From assembly GCA_034440575.1 (NCBI GenBank), contig JAOTOL010001177.1, positions 62,001 to 126,000 of the forward strand: 64,000 bases of DNA. The letters run 5' to 3'. The notes below the pieces were generated by a model. The model searched no databases. It saw only the letters and a list, made by a program, of their open reading frames with translations, and was not told the origin of the DNA. Source of the DNA: Imbricaverruca yamaguchii (lineage: Eukaryota > Arthropoda > Thecostraca > Neoverrucidae). Of the stretch, positions 11,334-23,124 are shown piece after piece. Position 1 is the stretch's first letter; each line of letters starts with the position of its first letter. The position numbers and the translations under genes are program-made.

Positions 11334-12265
11334 CTACACGAAGTCACTTTTCTTGGCGGATTTCGGTCTCGAGGCACAACTGGCCTGGCGCGATACGATA
11401 ATGCCGTGTCGCCTGTCCTCGCCGAACACACGCGTGGACGCCGTAACGCATCGCTCGATACTTTGTGCGTGGCATGGGAATGCCGGTAGCGAGAGAGGTT
11501 GGTCGACGGCTGACATAATCTCGTCGTTCGACATGCGAGCGGTAACTGGCGGTTCGATCACCTCGACATGGTCCCATTGAATCATGTCGGTGTATGTGGC
11601 CGCCTCCCAGTTCAATGGGGGTACCATGAACTGTCGGCACCGGGATCCCGAGTTACTCCGCGCACTCCTGCTCAGTTTGACCCCCCCTCTCCCGGATCGA
11701 CCTCTCAGCGTCGACAACCATGGCCGCGATTAGGTTCTTCGGGTGGGCGAACCACGCATTTCGTTGCACTGAACGTTTCGCCACTGTCTGCACTTCAGGT
11801 GTCTGTGTCTGAATAAGTCCCATCGTTCTGAAGAGATGCACGACTCCTTGTGTGAAGAGTGGGCGCGCCTTGATGTCGAACCACATAGGGGCATACACCT
11901 GCTGGACAAACTCTGTCATCTTTGTCAGAGCCAGGGTTGGCGACGCAGTTATCGTGTACAGTACGAGCACTCTGATGCCGAGAGTTAGCCACCGCGCGTG
12001 GTTAAGCGGACCCGGCCTGGTGCGTGCCAGCTCAGCACTGACAACGCCGGTGGCGACGGCTCGGCAGTATCGGAGAAGGATGCGCTGGTCAGCAGACAGG
12101 TCCGCGACAACCTGCTCCGCGATGTCAGGTGCGTTGAATGGTATGGGACGGATGTCCACCCCCGGCTGGCGGTGAATGTCACCAGCTATAGTTTGTCCCA
12201 GCGGGCCCTTGAAGGAATTGGACCCACTGGTACCGTGGCCTTCATCCAGCTCCACGAACACATGC
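11334..12265 (-). CDS. Transposase-like protein of the hAT-like element, exon 2 (frameshifted)
   Basis: The second coding exon starts after acceptor CGCAG|GCATG at 12265 and runs to a stop at 11334. It contains a GPLG segment, the NHARWLT segment near 11986-12003 (an R-W pair as in hAT transposases), YAPMWFDIK, and QRNAWFAHPKNL. The C-terminal part reads RQFMVPPLN and FPCHAQSIERCV. I know this order of segments from a large family of uncharacterised proteins in arthropod and other invertebrate genomes. A G7 run (C7 on the plus strand, 11681-11687) shifts the frame; six G would keep it open. With the other extra base also discounted, the two exons make exactly 742 codons including the stop. 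It is either a recent pseudogene or an assembly indel. Confidence 0.8.
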
Positions 12266-12512
12266 CTGCGAAAAAGCCCAGGACATAATGGGATTGGGAC
12301 AAGGAAGGAATTGGATTAACACTTATCAGGGTCTAAAATGGCATGGCAAGTGTTTGGATTGTACTACGGACTCACAAATTGCCATGGTTCTAGATAGGTA
12401 TGCAGATGACGCAGTATATTATTGTATGTCATGTAATTTGTAAGGATCAGGTGGATAGTGGCGATGTATTTCAGTCAATTCTTGTTTTATTATAAAAACA
12501 AGCGGCACATAC

Positions 12513-13808
12513 CTCATCGGGAGCACGTTGCCATGAAGAAGGCAGATGAGCCACTGGACGCTACGGCCCAGCTGGCGCTCCATCCTCGTGAGTGCACCGT
12601 TTTCGCGGCCTGTGTTGACGGCAGTGCCATCGACCAATACTGCCTGCAGGGATTCTTCTGAGTCGCACTCCCGAACGACTTCTAAAGCCTTGCCAGCAAT
12701 TGATGCACTATTTTCTGATGTCAGTGTTCTGTGAGCGATGTAGGTTCTACCTGGCTCGCTCACAAATACCAGATGCTTCTCTTTTCCCGTAAGCCGTACG
12801 TCTTGCTCATTTGTTTTCTCTCGTATCTTTGTGATATCCTGTCTCCCATAGAATCCCATGCATTGCACCTTACCGCCTATGCCCTCCTTTAGCTTTCGTT
12901 TTTCTTTCTCCTGTGCCCTTTTTCTGGCTCTTATCACTTTATCTCGTGTGATGACGTGCCTCATGTCGTTCTCAGTGACGAGGCCAAGGTCCTTCAAGAG
13001 AGCGGTGCCAAGGGCCGCTGCAATCCTATCAGTGACCTCAATGTACCGGTCACACTCCTTTAGCGAAATTCTCCAGAGGCATCATATTGTACGGAGCCCT
13101 AGTCTGTGTTGGTTCGTGGACACTCCCTGTGTCATATGCATCGTCACCATTGCTTCCCTCGTCCATGCTTTCGGGCTCGTGTCCCGTGCTGTGCTCGGTC
13201 AGACCCGAGGGACCAGGATCCGAGTCGTTGGCGTCCGTCTGAAGGAAAGCCGGGTCAGGCCGCAGACGGTTCTGATCTCTTCGCCTCCTCCCCAATGCAT
13301 TGGAGGCCTTCATGTCAATGCCGCCGATGCTTCGCTTCCTCTCACCTCGCTGGTCTTGTAAGAAATTCCACTCGCGGTATGGAACCTTGTTCTCGCTGGG
13401 GCAGCTGCAGGCATTTCTCGAATGACAACTGCACGCGCAGATGTCAATCAGCTCATGGAGGGGAATCGTTTTGCTTGCGCCAGCGCGTTTCTTTATTGGG
13501 GTCTTTGTTAGATCCTTTCCTTTCTTCATAATCACCAGGACACCCCGGACAATCGACTGAAACGATTTAACAGGGACCCTTGTTTTCCCCCAAAGGTATA
13601 CAACGCCCTTGGCAACGCTCGTGGCGATTTGCCTTTCGCCCGCTGCATGGTTGTCGACAGCCCGAAGTCTGTTAGACTGTAGTCTGTAGAAGTTGTATAC
13701 ATGAATCTGAAGTGGCAGTTGGTTCTTCGGCAGTTCGCGGGGATGGCCCAACGCAAAGCGAGCCGTCTTCGATCGGAATGAACTTCCCTTAACCTTTTTT
13801 ACTTTCAT
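12513..13808 (-). CDS. Transposase-like protein of the hAT-like element, exon 1 (frameshifted)
   Basis: The first exon runs from ATG at 13808 to donor ATGAG|GTATGT at 12513. The N-terminal part contains a cysteine cluster (CACSCHSRNACSCP) followed by KVPYREW and LQDQRGERK, probably a metal-binding DNA-contact region. The C-terminal part contains VDGTAVNTG, whose aspartate codon is at about 12629-12631 and is a candidate catalytic Asp. About 28 residues later comes WLICLLH, a C-x2-H motif resembling the one in hAT transposases. A doubled G (CC at 13057-13058 on the plus strand) shifts the frame between FAK and the next helix. The family is known to me only as uncharacterised; the transposase role is inferred from the TIRs, target duplication and motifs. 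Confidence 0.8.
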
Positions 13809-14577
13809 ACTCGAAATCTGATAGGTTCACTAGTCTGGAAAAGAGGCAAAAACTGGTTAGGCAACTGGCAAGTTTCAAAATTCATCTCTCGCCATAGGAT
13901 AAAAATGTATCACAAAGTTTTTTTTTGCTATACCAGGAAGTTCAGGGTGCATAACTGCATTGGAAATTCCGCGTGCGACACACGCCCTCGTAGATCCTTA
14001 TTTTCGGTTCCAACCATGGTCATGGTTGGAGAATATGCTTCGGCCACCCCGGCCGTGGCCGCGCAATATATTGGCCGCCAGTGGGGTAACTTATAAAGCA
14101 ACTCTTTACCCATGATCATGGTGGTGATGGTGAGCAAATGTAACAGTTGGTGGGCAATCGATGGTCGGAGTACACAATCATCGCCAGTACTGCTAAATCT
14201 GAGCGGTATGCGTTAGTCGTGCAACCGAGTACCCACCCAGTAAGGTGTGGGATTGTTCAGTGTTTCTGCCAAAGTAAATTAATTAAGTTCAAATATCTGC
14301 AGCAACAATTCACATGCAGCCAAGAAAACATGCTAGCAGGGTATCTCAGGTAAACATTGTGAGCTTGGAGGCTGAAAGGCAGGCCACAATATGCCAAAGC
14401 CGGCTGTGGCTACGCTCCAATCGTGTGTAGCTGTCGATAGAAGTCGCTGGATTCGTAATAAAATAGCGCTGTGCGCATAATAAGTCAGCACACTGTGTAC
14501 TGTCTCAAATCCGCCACCTACCTGCCCCCAATTTACCAAGAAAGATACTTATATTGCGGAATGAACGGTGAATGGTC

Positions 14578-14938
14578 GCAGTTCATACTTCTGCCGATAG
14601 AGGGGAGTGGTGGCGCTGCGGGCGGCACACCTTCCGGAACTCTGCGTCGTGGCAGGCACAATTTTCAAGTTAGGTAAGTGAAAATTAGCACAACGGTGGA
14701 TGAAAAACTATACAATGCAATGAAATAAATATTTATTTGCTATCTAATTATTTACATTCCTGAAATCGGGCTTGGTCCCGCAAGTTGGTAGAAAAACGTC
14801 ATTTCGGCCTCAGAAAGCCCTGAGGCGCGGCGGCTTCCCGGCCTCAGATTGCTCTAAAACTTTGCAGATCGTCTTTTTAGAGCCAAACGCAAGTTTTAAG
14901 ACTTTAACACCAAAAATTTTGGAAATCACTCCACCCTA
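14578..14938 (-). repeat. Right terminal inverted repeat of the hAT-like element
   Basis: Reverse-complement partner of 10657-11030, ending in CCACCCTA. Confidence 0.9.
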
Positions 14939-14946
14939 ATCTACAG
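14939..14946. repeat. 8-bp target site duplication (right)
   Basis: ATCTACAG is identical to the octamer on the left of the element. It lies inside intron 1 of methyltransferase copy A. Confidence 0.9.
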
Positions 14947-14953
14947 CACCTAC

Positions 14954-15079
14954 CGTGTCATATTGCGTAGCCGTATCGTTATACCGCTCCACCGTCTCTT
15001 CGAAGGTGTTACAGGCGAGTAGCCGTCGTATCAGCGGGACTTGCTCCGCTGTCGTCTCCAAAATGCCACTATCAGGCAT
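14954..15079 (-). CDS. METTL27: METTL27-like methyltransferase copy A, exon 1
   Basis: The chosen start is the ATG at 15079 (context TGACCATGC). It gives 42 residues ending in VERYNDTATQYDT, the short helix that precedes the SAM fold in METTL27-like proteins. The donor ACG|GTAGGT is at 14954 in phase 0 and joins exon 2 directly. The frame is also open upstream to 15223, so a longer N-terminus is possible, but it is basic and unlike the family. The hAT-like element lies only 7 nt beyond the donor dinucleotide side of this intron. Exon 1 of copy B was not found in the window. Confidence 0.72.
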
Positions 15080-15305
15080 GGTCAGGTCTTGTGCGGATGG
15101 TGTCCACGTGTCTACTGCCTTCCAGAACTGTGCGGCTGGGAGGTAGTGGGCCCCGAGGTGGTCCAACGACCGTAACGCCGCCAAGCGACGAAGCCGCGAA
15201 CTAGCATAGAATGCAAAATGCATTGACGGCTGGCAGAAAAACTACGTGAACCCCATGAAAATATCATACGCTGCTTTGGTTACGGCAAAAGCGATGACAG
15301 ATTAA

Positions 15306-16635
15306 ACACGCGCCCTGGGAGGCCTCTGAAAATTACGCGCACTGGAAGGGGAGGAGGATTCCGCCCCTAAGATTTCGGCTCCTATGAAGACTAGAGCAAC
15401 GAAATTCGCAGGGTGGATGGACACGACGCTAATCTCTATTGTATCCAAATTTCGTGATCTGAGGTCAATATCTTCAAGGTCAAATGAGGTAAACGTAGTA
15501 CAATTTTCTGTTTTTGCGTGCTTAGCTTGTCATTGTTATGGATCGCTGTGATTGTGTTTAAATCGTCAAAAATTGGCATTAATGATATTTTGGACATTAC
15601 TAATGATGCGGATGCCAGATCCGCCATTTGCCCTCAGGTCACTTATATAGGAACACTTTATCAGGTCATTACCTGCTCCAGTTACCGGAACCGGGCTGCC
15701 CACCCGACTGTTCCATTTGGGCGGCTCGGCACAATCGACTTCGCAAAGAAAGGAGTGAAATACACGAAGAAAGTATGGAAACGCTTAGGCACACAATGAC
15801 ACAGTAGATTTCTGGATGTGTAGGGAGTAACATGCAAAGTGACATCAATCACATGACAGTCATTTGCATTTATGACAACATTCCGGTTGACGAAGTTTGG
15901 TTCCATTAGCCTGTCATGAACTTGACCTGACTTGACCTCGGCGACCTAACATGACTTTTTAGATTACATAGCATAACAATATGCATCAAACAAGTCGCTA
16001 GTGTTGTCAAGAACACTTCCCTTTTGTCAATATACGGGAAGCGCATAAGCGCCGATATTTATGGTCTGGCGCTGCGAATTTTCTTGTATTTAACGGTCCC
16101 TAGCACGACAGATTTTTTACCAATTTTCATTTTTCTTGCTTTACACAATGCGCCGGTCATTGCTAAGCAGGCACCGAAAAAATGGCGTATATCGGCCGGT
16201 AGAATACGGAGTTATGTACGAAAAATTGAATGGGTGGGCGGATTTTGCCCTCCCCCTCCAGGGCGTGTGTGATAGCCTGTCATGAACTTGACCTGACTTG
16301 ACCTCGGTGACCTAAGATGACTTTTAAACAATGTAGCATAACAATATACATCAAACAAGTCGCTGGTTTTGCCAAGAACACTTCCTTTATGTCACTATAC
16401 GGGAAGCGCATCAACGCCGATATTTGCGAGCTGGCGCTGAGAAAATGTTTTGAATTTAACGACCCCTAACTCGAAAAATATTCGATCGATTTTCGTCTTT
16501 TTTACTTTATGTAACGCGCCGGTCATTTCTAAGCATGTACACAAACAATTGCATATATCCTCCGGTAAATTCTGGAGGTATCTACGAAAAAACGGAGGGG
16601 TGGGCGGATTTCGCCCTACCCCTCCAGGGCGCATG
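15306..16635 (-). mobile_element. TTAA-flanked non-autonomous element, copy 1 (inverted)
   Basis: It starts TTAA-ACACGCGCCCTGG and ends CCTCCAGGGCGCATGA, so the ends are inverted repeats of CACGCGCCCTGGAGG. The whole 1.33 kb is the reverse complement of 48064-49388. Two tandem ~365-bp units (roughly 15905-16270 and 16270-16635) share CAAGTCGCT, AAGAACACTTCC and ATACGGGAAGCGCAT. No protein frame is supported. TTAA target use is typical of piggyBac and Kolobok, but the superfamily is not proven. The right TTAA is degraded (TAAA). It lies a few hundred bases upstream of exon 1 of methyltransferase copy A. Confidence 0.78.
16289..16313 (-). promoter_or_regulatory. Triple TGACCT half-sites spaced 4 and 3 (DR4/DR3-like)
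   Basis: TGACCT occurs at 16289, 16299 and 16308, with spacers of 4 and 3 bp. On the minus strand these are AGGTCA direct repeats, the consensus half-site of nuclear receptors. A second set with one mismatch lies at 15923-15947 in the neighbouring unit of the same element. Binding is inferred from the motif only. Confidence 0.4.
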
Positions 16636-19500
16636 ATAAATACACCTACACGACACTCACGGTGATCACCAGAAACATTGTATCGGTTGGGAATACTGCA
16701 ATGAAATTGCAATAAAAGGTGACGAGGAGACCGTTGCCAAACAGTTGCTCAGAATGTTATACAAGTCATAGTTAGTTACTGTAGAGCGAGGGGTAAATCA
16801 GTCCGGCTCGGGCGGTGCGTCAGACAGGTGTCACTGCAGGTGGCGACGAAAATCGCCACGGGAAGCCGCAGCAGCTCGGGTGGTAACGAGTTGCATATCA
16901 GTAAGCTTAAAATATGAACTTAAAATTGTATTATGTAGTAAAATCGTCCCTCTCCCATCTGTGGGATCATCATGTGGGATCGTGGGCACACAAGTGATAG
17001 TCCTGACGGATGGCTCGGCTGTGAATCTCCGCACCCTCCAGCTGGCCATGATGGTGCTCCTTGTGCTTGACGGACAGAGTGGGGTACCTAACACTGAGCC
17101 ACCCTGACCTCAACCTAATCTATTTTCGCCAAACCTAACCGAATCTGACCAAAAGGGCCTAAAGGGCTCAACCTAACCTAAGGTGTCAAACCTATCTGAC
17201 CGAAGGATACCTCATTTCACCTGATTTGCTCTGCCCCTTTCCAACCTAATTTCCATATTCTTTCTAACGCAGCTGTATTTATCTGTATTCACTATAAGTT
17301 ATATTCACCTATATATAATCCTTTCCATGGTAACTTGGCTGGCGTGTATTGCACCGTCTAGCTTGGAGATCGTCTTGGTTACACCTTGGTGTCAGTTTGG
17401 TGTGGATCGGTTCATTGGTTTGCGACTTATATCGGTTGAAACCGAGACGATTTGGCCCAGAACAACTGAGCGTCTTCGGACGTAAACGTTTCAGTTCCGC
17501 ACGGTAAGCCAGTTGACGAAAGAGGATTTCAGCGGAACCCAGCTTTTCCCAGCACATCGGTGATGCTCACATGCCACGCATTAACAGGATTGCACCGAAC
17601 TTCCGCCCAAAGGGTACCCAACACCGTGGGCTTTCAGGTGGTATCACATCATAAGACACAACCCGTAGACCAAGAAAGACGCAGCGGGTACAAAAAAAGA
17701 ACACTGAGGAAGGGCCTCGGTTCGAAAGCCATTCTGGATGGGTAGCAGCTAAGACATTAGGTCAATCAAAGCTGAGCGGTATCTGCATTTTATAACGACC
17801 AGAAAATGTGGGAGGTAGGGAATCAATGATCAGATTGAATTACTCGGCTTTTCGCAGCGCACACACATATTAAGCATTCCAGCGCGTCAAATATGGCGGA
17901 AGTCTATCATGTGGCAGCAATTACCAAAACGAAGAAGGCCTAGCAGAAACAGTAGCATCGCACGAAGTGTGGCGAATGCTCCGAATGCGCAAGATGAGTG
18001 CGCATGTGCACGGAAGTTGGCGTCGTGGCGACCGGGTGATATGACCGGGTGATATGCCTGAAATTGGAAGATTTCAGATGTTAAAATGATGGGTAAAATA
18101 TTATAACTTAAAGTTAGGGGCTTAATACATTTTCAAAACTTCTGCTCGTTTTAGAGTCTTGTTGGTTTTTATGCTCTGAGGATATTTTTACGCGTGAGAG
18201 CGTTTTCGTACGTTCTGATGTGCTTATTTAGCTCCTGGTCCCTTTGTTCGTTTTGTAACCATTTTACCTTTTGCGGTCCAGACACTTTTTAAGACCCTTG
18301 TGCGTTAGCATGGTTCCTGCGTGCGTTGAGAGCTTCCAGGGTATTTTTTTTAGAGCTCCGTATATGTTATTTAGGTCTGCAAGGCATATTTTAAGGCCCT
18401 GTCGCCTTTTGGGAGATTGTGCGCTTTAGAGCGTCAGTTGTATTTTCGACCCCTGTTGTGCTCTTTGGTTCCCGCTGTGTTTATTTTGGGCTTTCTAACG
18501 CACATTTGTGGGCCCTAGTACGGTTTTGGGGCTTCTGTGCGATTTTCCGATGTGCCAGCCTGATTTATCACTCCCAAGCGCGTGGCTGCGGTGACCCAAC
18601 GCCAGTTTTCTGGGCTCCATGAAATTGTTGTGCATCTTTTCTGATTTTTTCTCAAAAGTCTGAATTCCGGCCTGACCCTGGCGCCATGTATTTGTATCCC
18701 ATCTATATTTTTCGAGATTCTGTATGTTTTTCGGTGGAGTACACAACTTGTGAAGACATCTGGTAAATATGTTGTGTGCTCAAGAACCATTTTACTGACG
18801 TGGACATTTTTTAAAATCCTCCTTATTTTGGAGGTGTCCAGCTTGACAGTTTCGTATACCGATTAGGTTTTTGTGGCATAGGTGCAATTTCAGCAGTGTG
18901 AGTTGATTTGTCAAAGGGATGCTAAAATAAAACCGTAGAACTGGGTGGATGAGTTGAGGTTGAAATCCGACGAATCAGAGAAGATAATGTTAGATTAGGC
19001 AAAGGAGAATTCAGTTGATCACTAACCATTTCATTTCGGAAGGTCCCATTTGACAAAATAGCGGTCGAAATCCCATACGCGTGAATTTATTCACGAGTAA
19101 TTTGTTGTTTTAACTTGTGTGACAGGTGCCTTGCAGACAGCATCAAATGTTATAAAAATTCACGAAGTCCTAAGATGGCGATAAGAAAACCAACGGAATC
19201 CACTTCTTGTTGTCACCTTCGCGAAATGATCGTCCTAAGACTGAGAAATGATCGCTTAAACTTTGTTGTGGCATCAAGCTGGTGGTAATAAATAACAGTA
19301 GTGATGAATCTAGCTATATTAAATTATTCTTGGAGGACATAAAAGTGGGTTGATCAATAGGATACATCTGTAGGATATGCTTAGCATCAGCCCCGCCAAC
19401 TCGCTACAATCTAGAGGCCAGCGGAAAGTTTCTTCTTTTTGAGAAAGCATTGAGACTTTAGTTGGTTTTGACACTTCGTTGGTTCCCACTCCTGAACCAT
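16636..19500. other. Unassigned DNA
   Basis: There are CCTAACC-rich words near 17100-17190 and a vague periodicity of TTTGGGGCTTCTGTGCG-like words around 18120-18600, which may be an eroded minisatellite. No frame shows a domain, and no splice-supported exon was found. Confidence 0.4.
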
Positions 19501-19539
19501 ACTAAGAGCATAAAAACAATAGGAGGCCCTAACACAATG

Positions 19540-20520
19540 GAGGCCCCTTTTCGGGGAGCAGGAGGCCCCCTTTCGACCTTGCCCCCTGGAAGAATTTCGT
19601 GGCGACGCCACTGGGTGGACTCCTCTTCTCTCCCAGGTGCCTCCTCCTCCAAATTACAGGCAAACTTTTCTATATCGGCGGCCTCGTTATTTCCCTTGAC
19701 ATTCTTGACGGTCTTCGGGCCTTATTTTCTGCCTAGGAGCCACCTCTTTTATCCAATGGCATTTCTCTCCTATTTGAAAGGCCTCCTCGTTCATCATGGG
19801 GTCTCATTTCCAATCTTGTGTTGTTCTCTTCCGAATTAGGTGTCTCCTGCCTTGTCTCTGGATCATCCTTTCCTATCCTTGTGTAACCTTACCCGTTTCG
19901 GTGCCTGGTTTTGCGTTTCCGAAACCTCATCTCATATCCACTGGCTTTCTTTTCCGTCTTAGGGCCACTTCCCATTTTCTGAGGTCTCCTTTCCCATATT
20001 AGGGCCTCCTTTGCAATTCTGGGGGCCTCCGTACAAACTTTTGGCACTCCCTTGATTTCTGGGGCCTCCTACCCTTTTCTAGGTGACTAATTTGTCAAAT
20101 TATGGGCCTCCTCACGGAGGCCCCTAATTGTGAGAATTTTATTTTGGTCCTGGGGGCCTCCTTTTCGTCCTGGGGGCCTTCTTTTCGTCTTGGGCTTCAT
20201 TTTCGTCTTCAGGCCTCCTTTTCGTCCTGGGGCATCCTTTGCGTCATGGGGGCCACCTGTTCTTCCTGGGAGTTTCCTTTTCGTCCTGGGCGCCTCCGTG
20301 ATAATTTTTGGCACGCTTTTGATTTATGGGGCCTCCTATCCTCTCCTGAGCGACTCCTTTGTCAAATTATGGGCCTCCTCTTGGAGGCCCTAATTTCTAA
20401 AATCTCCTTTTCGTCCTTGGCCTCCTTTGCGCCCTGGAAGTCTCCGTTGAAATTGCTGGCACTCTCTTAATTTCTGGGGCCTCCTACTTTCTCCTATGTG
20501 ACTCCTTTTCAATATTATGG
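19540..20520. repeat. GGCCTCC-rich minisatellite with higher-order copies
   Basis: The words GGGGGCCTCCTTTTCGTCCT and variants recur irregularly about every 20-40 bp. A longer block (TTTGTCAAATTATGGGCCTC, then GGAGGCCC) appears at about 20090 and 20350, and partly at 20505. Long open frames on either strand are repeat translations (for example the lysine/proline/glycine-rich frame on the minus strand). Confidence 0.75.
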
Positions 20521-20880
20521 GTGTGGAGACCTGGTGGCAGGCGCATGCACCTCCATGTAAAGGTTACGGCTCTCGCACTAACTACTCCGTCCCCCTTATC
20601 ACTCCACGATTTTGTTCTCCAACCGAAGGCGCCCCCCCCCCCAGGAACTTCCGCAGCGGTGCCCTTTGGCCGATGAGTGTTGCTACCGCCATTGACCTTT
20701 CTGGATCTGGCCCTACTTGAACTTAAGCTTAAAACGGTGCAATATTTGTGGGATCGGATGCTTCTGTTTTTCCGCAAATCCTCAATGCGGACAAATTTTG
20801 TCACAAATTTTGCGCTCTGGGGGTAGCGCACTTCCCCTTGTCCTTTCCCTTCGATCCGTCACTGCAGTTGGGTGGGGGTG

Positions 20881-20902
20881 GGGGGGGGGGGGGGGGGGGG
20901 GG
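20881..20902 (+). repeat. G22 homopolymer
   Basis: Twenty-two G in a row after a GGTGGGGGTG lead-in. It could form a G-quadruplex, and the length may be approximate. Confidence 0.85.
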
Positions 20903-23119
20903 TGGTATCATTGATGTCAATAGTGCAAAATTCAACCTTTCGAGTACATCCCCACACCCCGCCCCAGTAATAAGAGCAATGGGGAATGCAATTTGGCAGG
21001 GGGATGGTACGGTCAGTATGGTAGACGAGACTTCCAGTGTGAGAGCACCCCGTCCATGGGCGTTGATTTCTGAACATGATTTAGGTCATAATGCATAAAG
21101 GCAATACGCGGGCCCAAATACCTTATGACAGGCGCGCTGGTACCGTCTCAACTAACTTATCGGTTATGTTTTAGGTGAATTAGAGATGCAAATACACAAA
21201 AAATCGGAACGAATTCTACAGTGAAATCATCCCACATATTGTTTGAAAAGCTATCCTGTCTTGCTGTTACTATCCCCTGTCTAATTGCATTACATCCTTC
21301 CATGCCACTCTTGGCTTCAATTAGAACATTCCAGATATGGATGACAAATATGCATAACATGCTACTTAATATTTATCACAATTGGCTTAAATCATTTTTT
21401 GCAGCTTTTTCATTGACGCTAATTTTTACTTCGGGTTGGAAAGAAAACTATTCTGGACAGTGTTTTAAGTACAATTTTAAAGTACCCTTTTACATTCCAA
21501 ACCCATTCCCCAATCTGTAGCATTAACAAATAAGGTGGCGAACCAGTGTCCTACTAGTGAGCTGTGTTGTGCTTTTGTTTGTGTGGTGTGAGCATGTCAG
21601 GAGTAAGAAGTATGCATGTGCAAACGTGGCTCACATTGATGAAGCATACTTTTGTTTTCATTTTATTTACTGTTGCTCGTCAAATTGGCTTATAACCTTT
21701 TGCTAATTTAACCATAACGTTGCTTTGTAATCTGGCAGTCATATGTTGACTACCATATTCCATAGAGCTTAATGCAGTCTCCAGGTAAATCAGAAATTAC
21801 ATTGTTATTTGTTCATGTTCGTAAGTTTAATTCTACTTATTTCAGGAGTCTCAATATTACAACAACTTTGTGATTAAAACCAGTTGGGCAAATATATTTA
21901 TTTATTGCTTTTGATTTCTGTGGACAATTATGCCAGCTAGGCCTGCCATCTCTTGGCAGCCCAGGGAACTTCTCGAACCTTCCATACTTAAGAAGTCGAA
22001 ATCTGGGGTAATAAGACAGCTAGAATCTTGGAAATGGTGCCAAGTGATCGGAAATGAATTGCCTCGACGATGTATTGCTCAAGCGGACTCAGTTTTCCAC
22101 CAGTCCACTTAGAAGATGCAGAAATGCCCAAAATTTGGTTCGAGCCAAAATCTTCAAGTGGCCGGGGCCATCAAAAGATGTGAGAAATTTCCATTTACGA
22201 TGTTTCCATCGTGTTCAGCGGACCAAAATGCATAAAATGAGGGGGAGCTGCTATCGATTTTGGCAAAAAACGTGCAAACCGGACCAACCTATTGACCCAG
22301 TTGTAGTACACAAATAATGTATGTTGTGACTAGATAGAAGATTGAAACATAACAGATGTGAAGTGATTAAAGCAGCGTATCAGCTTACTATAATCAGAGA
22401 AACCTGCAACAGATTATCGATGCTTTAATCATGTTAATATCATACATCATTTTCCTGATATACTATAAGCATAGACGAAAGAATACTCAGCACCCTATCC
22501 AATACCACATCCTGAATTCAAATAAAATATTCTCCAAATACTACTTAGGTAGGTAGGTAGGTATTTACCTCCTACCTAGGTACAAATATTTATATAACCC
22601 TATTCACTTAATATCTCCTAACTTTTTCCCTGAATCATGGGATCATTTTTCGTCATTTCCCTTTGAAAAGACGTGCCACCAACTGGAATTCTGGTAACCT
22701 CAATATTTTTTGTGGAATTCCATCTTGATCTACACATGCACTGATAAATTCATTTTCATTCTAGGTAGGTGCATACATATAACCATTCGGCATAAGAATG
22801 TGGCTCAACCACAGATGGTCAAGAGCGATATTGAAGTGCTAAGTAGCAAATGGATGCGAATAAAACTCGGTACTTTGCAGTTCACGTACCTAATCCAGCA
22901 CGGATCGCAATATTTGTGCTTCCCACTCACCAGGACACTAAGTAGGTACCTACCAGGGTCAGCAGGAGGCCGAAGAAACAATCGCTAAAGCCAAGCCGTA
23001 ATAAATAACCACAATGGCAACAATTCCCGTTACCAACCAGGATCTCCCTTTTTAAACTCCACAGACATATTCACCAGACTCGACTGTAGAACGGCAAAGA
23101 ATCCATCGACAACATCTGA
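20903..23119. other. Unassigned AT-rich DNA with (TAGG)n
   Basis: AT-rich sequence without recognisable coding content. A short (TAGG)n run at 22546-22563 is followed by its near-complement (ACCTCCTACCTAGG). Nothing else can be supported. Confidence 0.4.
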
Positions 23120-23124
23120 CAATG

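Larger units (their letters stand above)
10657..14938 (-). mobile_element. hAT-like DNA transposon, full length, 4.28 kb
   Basis: The element begins TAGGGTGGAGTGATTT and ends with its reverse complement. It has long imperfect terminal inverted repeats of about 360-375 bp and is flanked by a perfect 8-bp duplication, ATCTACAG. An 8-bp duplication and a YARNG terminus (TAGGG) are the hallmarks of the hAT superfamily. It carries one spliced, frameshifted transposase-like gene on the minus strand. Noncoding space lies inside each TIR. A (TC)n tract sits at 11230-11330, and the short palindrome CCAACCATG-gt-CATGGTTGG lies near 14010-14030. It sits in intron 1 of methyltransferase copy A, 7 nt from the splice donor. 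The two TIRs have diverged from each other, so the element is not very young. Confidence 0.88.

Noticed and set aside
13106..13531. 141-codon plus-strand frame inside the transposon
   Set aside because: It is antisense to the transposase exon, whose family resemblance fixes the minus strand as coding.
17100..17190. Telomere-like CCTAA repeats
   Set aside because: CCTAACC words are irregular and short, and do not form a regular TTAGG or TTAGGG tract.
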